From Siccirubricoccus deserti (GTDB lineage Bacteria; Pseudomonadota; Alphaproteobacteria; Acetobacterales; Acetobacteraceae), in NCBI RefSeq assembly GCF_014283215.1, contig NZ_JACOMF010000021.1, forward strand, positions 19,201-83,200: DNA of 64,000 bases, read 5' to 3'. Shown piece after piece: positions 63,908 through 64,000 of this stretch. A program made the position numbers and the translations under genes. Under the pieces are notes generated by a model. That model saw only the letters and a program-made list of their open reading frames with translations, ran no database searches and was not told the origin of the DNA. Numbering within the stretch: position 1 is the stretch's first letter; each line of letters starts with the position of its first letter.

Positions 63908-64000
63908 ATGCGGACGCTTTCGAAGTCGGCGCTGCGGGTGGCCGGTGAGGCGCTTGCGGTGGGGCGGACGGCACTGCCTGCCTATGGCAGCCACTACTCG
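63908..64000 (+). mobile_element. Insertion-sequence transposase, 5' end (cut by window edge)
   Basis: 31 codons starting at ATG 63908 after GGAGGT: 'MRTLSKSALRVAGEALAVGRTALPAYGSHYS'. This resembles the start of IS4/IS5-type transposases ('...ALxxxxxxLPxYxSxFSxxxxTQxQL'). The element's left end would lie within the ~70 bases upstream; no terminal repeat can be confirmed because the right end is outside the window. Confidence 0.55.

Noticed and set aside
1..64000. CRISPR array
   Set aside because: No regularly spaced direct repeats and no cas genes were seen on reading.

Overview
This 64-kb window is high-GC DNA whose gene content fits an alphaproteobacterium, most probably Acetobacteraceae (Roseomonas-like). 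That placement is inferred from a NasST-controlled assimilatory nitrate cluster, Kdo biosynthesis genes, an AsmA protein, Bug-type binding proteins and overall codon use. Nearly all host genes are tightly packed and share strong G/C third-position bias. A few AT-richer or broken stretches stand out.

Layout. (1) 1-10,445, minus strand: assimilatory nitrate/nitrite reduction. The nitrate-sensing pair nasT-nasS lies upstream of a long operon: narK-type transporter, nirB, nirD, nasA, cysG, and a TrpD-like gene cut by the left edge. The gap before narK holds a consensus sigma-54 promoter and two hairpins with hexaloops that fit the ANTAR target rule, so nitrogen limitation and nitrate appear to be read at initiation and at antitermination. 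(2) 10.5-11.6 kb: a decayed patch with an IS3 orfA remnant, an hsdR N-terminal remnant and a frameshifted MarR-like regulator. (3) 11.8-18.4 kb: a fused HyuA/HyuB 5-oxoprolinase and an AsmA-family protein. (4) 18.67-26.4 kb: an M20 peptidase gene interrupted by a 6.3-kb element that carries a large serine recombinase at its left end and a replacement 5' part of the same peptidase gene at its right end, so the gene at 25,000-26,397 stays full length. Cargo includes a BglII-like endonuclease fragment, a Crp-like regulator, a small resolvase, three translationally coupled unknown ORFs and a convergent HUH-type Rep-like protein. (5) 26.5-41.0 kb: a type II secretion locus (gspN/C-like, M, L; K, J, I; H; F, E; a lytic transglycosylase; D). 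It is split by an AT-rich spacer plus a multicopper oxidase and SCO-like protein. No gspG or gspO is present. (6) 41.4-46.3 kb: tRNA-Val(CAC), a DUF3108 protein, gph, glmU and glmS. (7) 46.3-54.8 kb: an APC permease; a coupled operon of Bug protein, alpha/beta hydrolase and LLM flavin oxidoreductase; an EamA transporter; an M20 remnant; a flavin amine oxidase; an MBL-fold hydrolase. (8) 54.9-60.3 kb: kdsD-kdsB-kdsA, then a divergent polysaccharide pyruvyl transferase and an unknown protein. (9) 60.5-63.8 kb: the ligase-associated DNA-repair pair pdeM and Lhr-type helicase, then the 5' end of an insertion-sequence transposase at the right edge.

The most notable items are the gene-restoring serine-recombinase island with its Rep-like cargo, and the two-level nitrate control leader.
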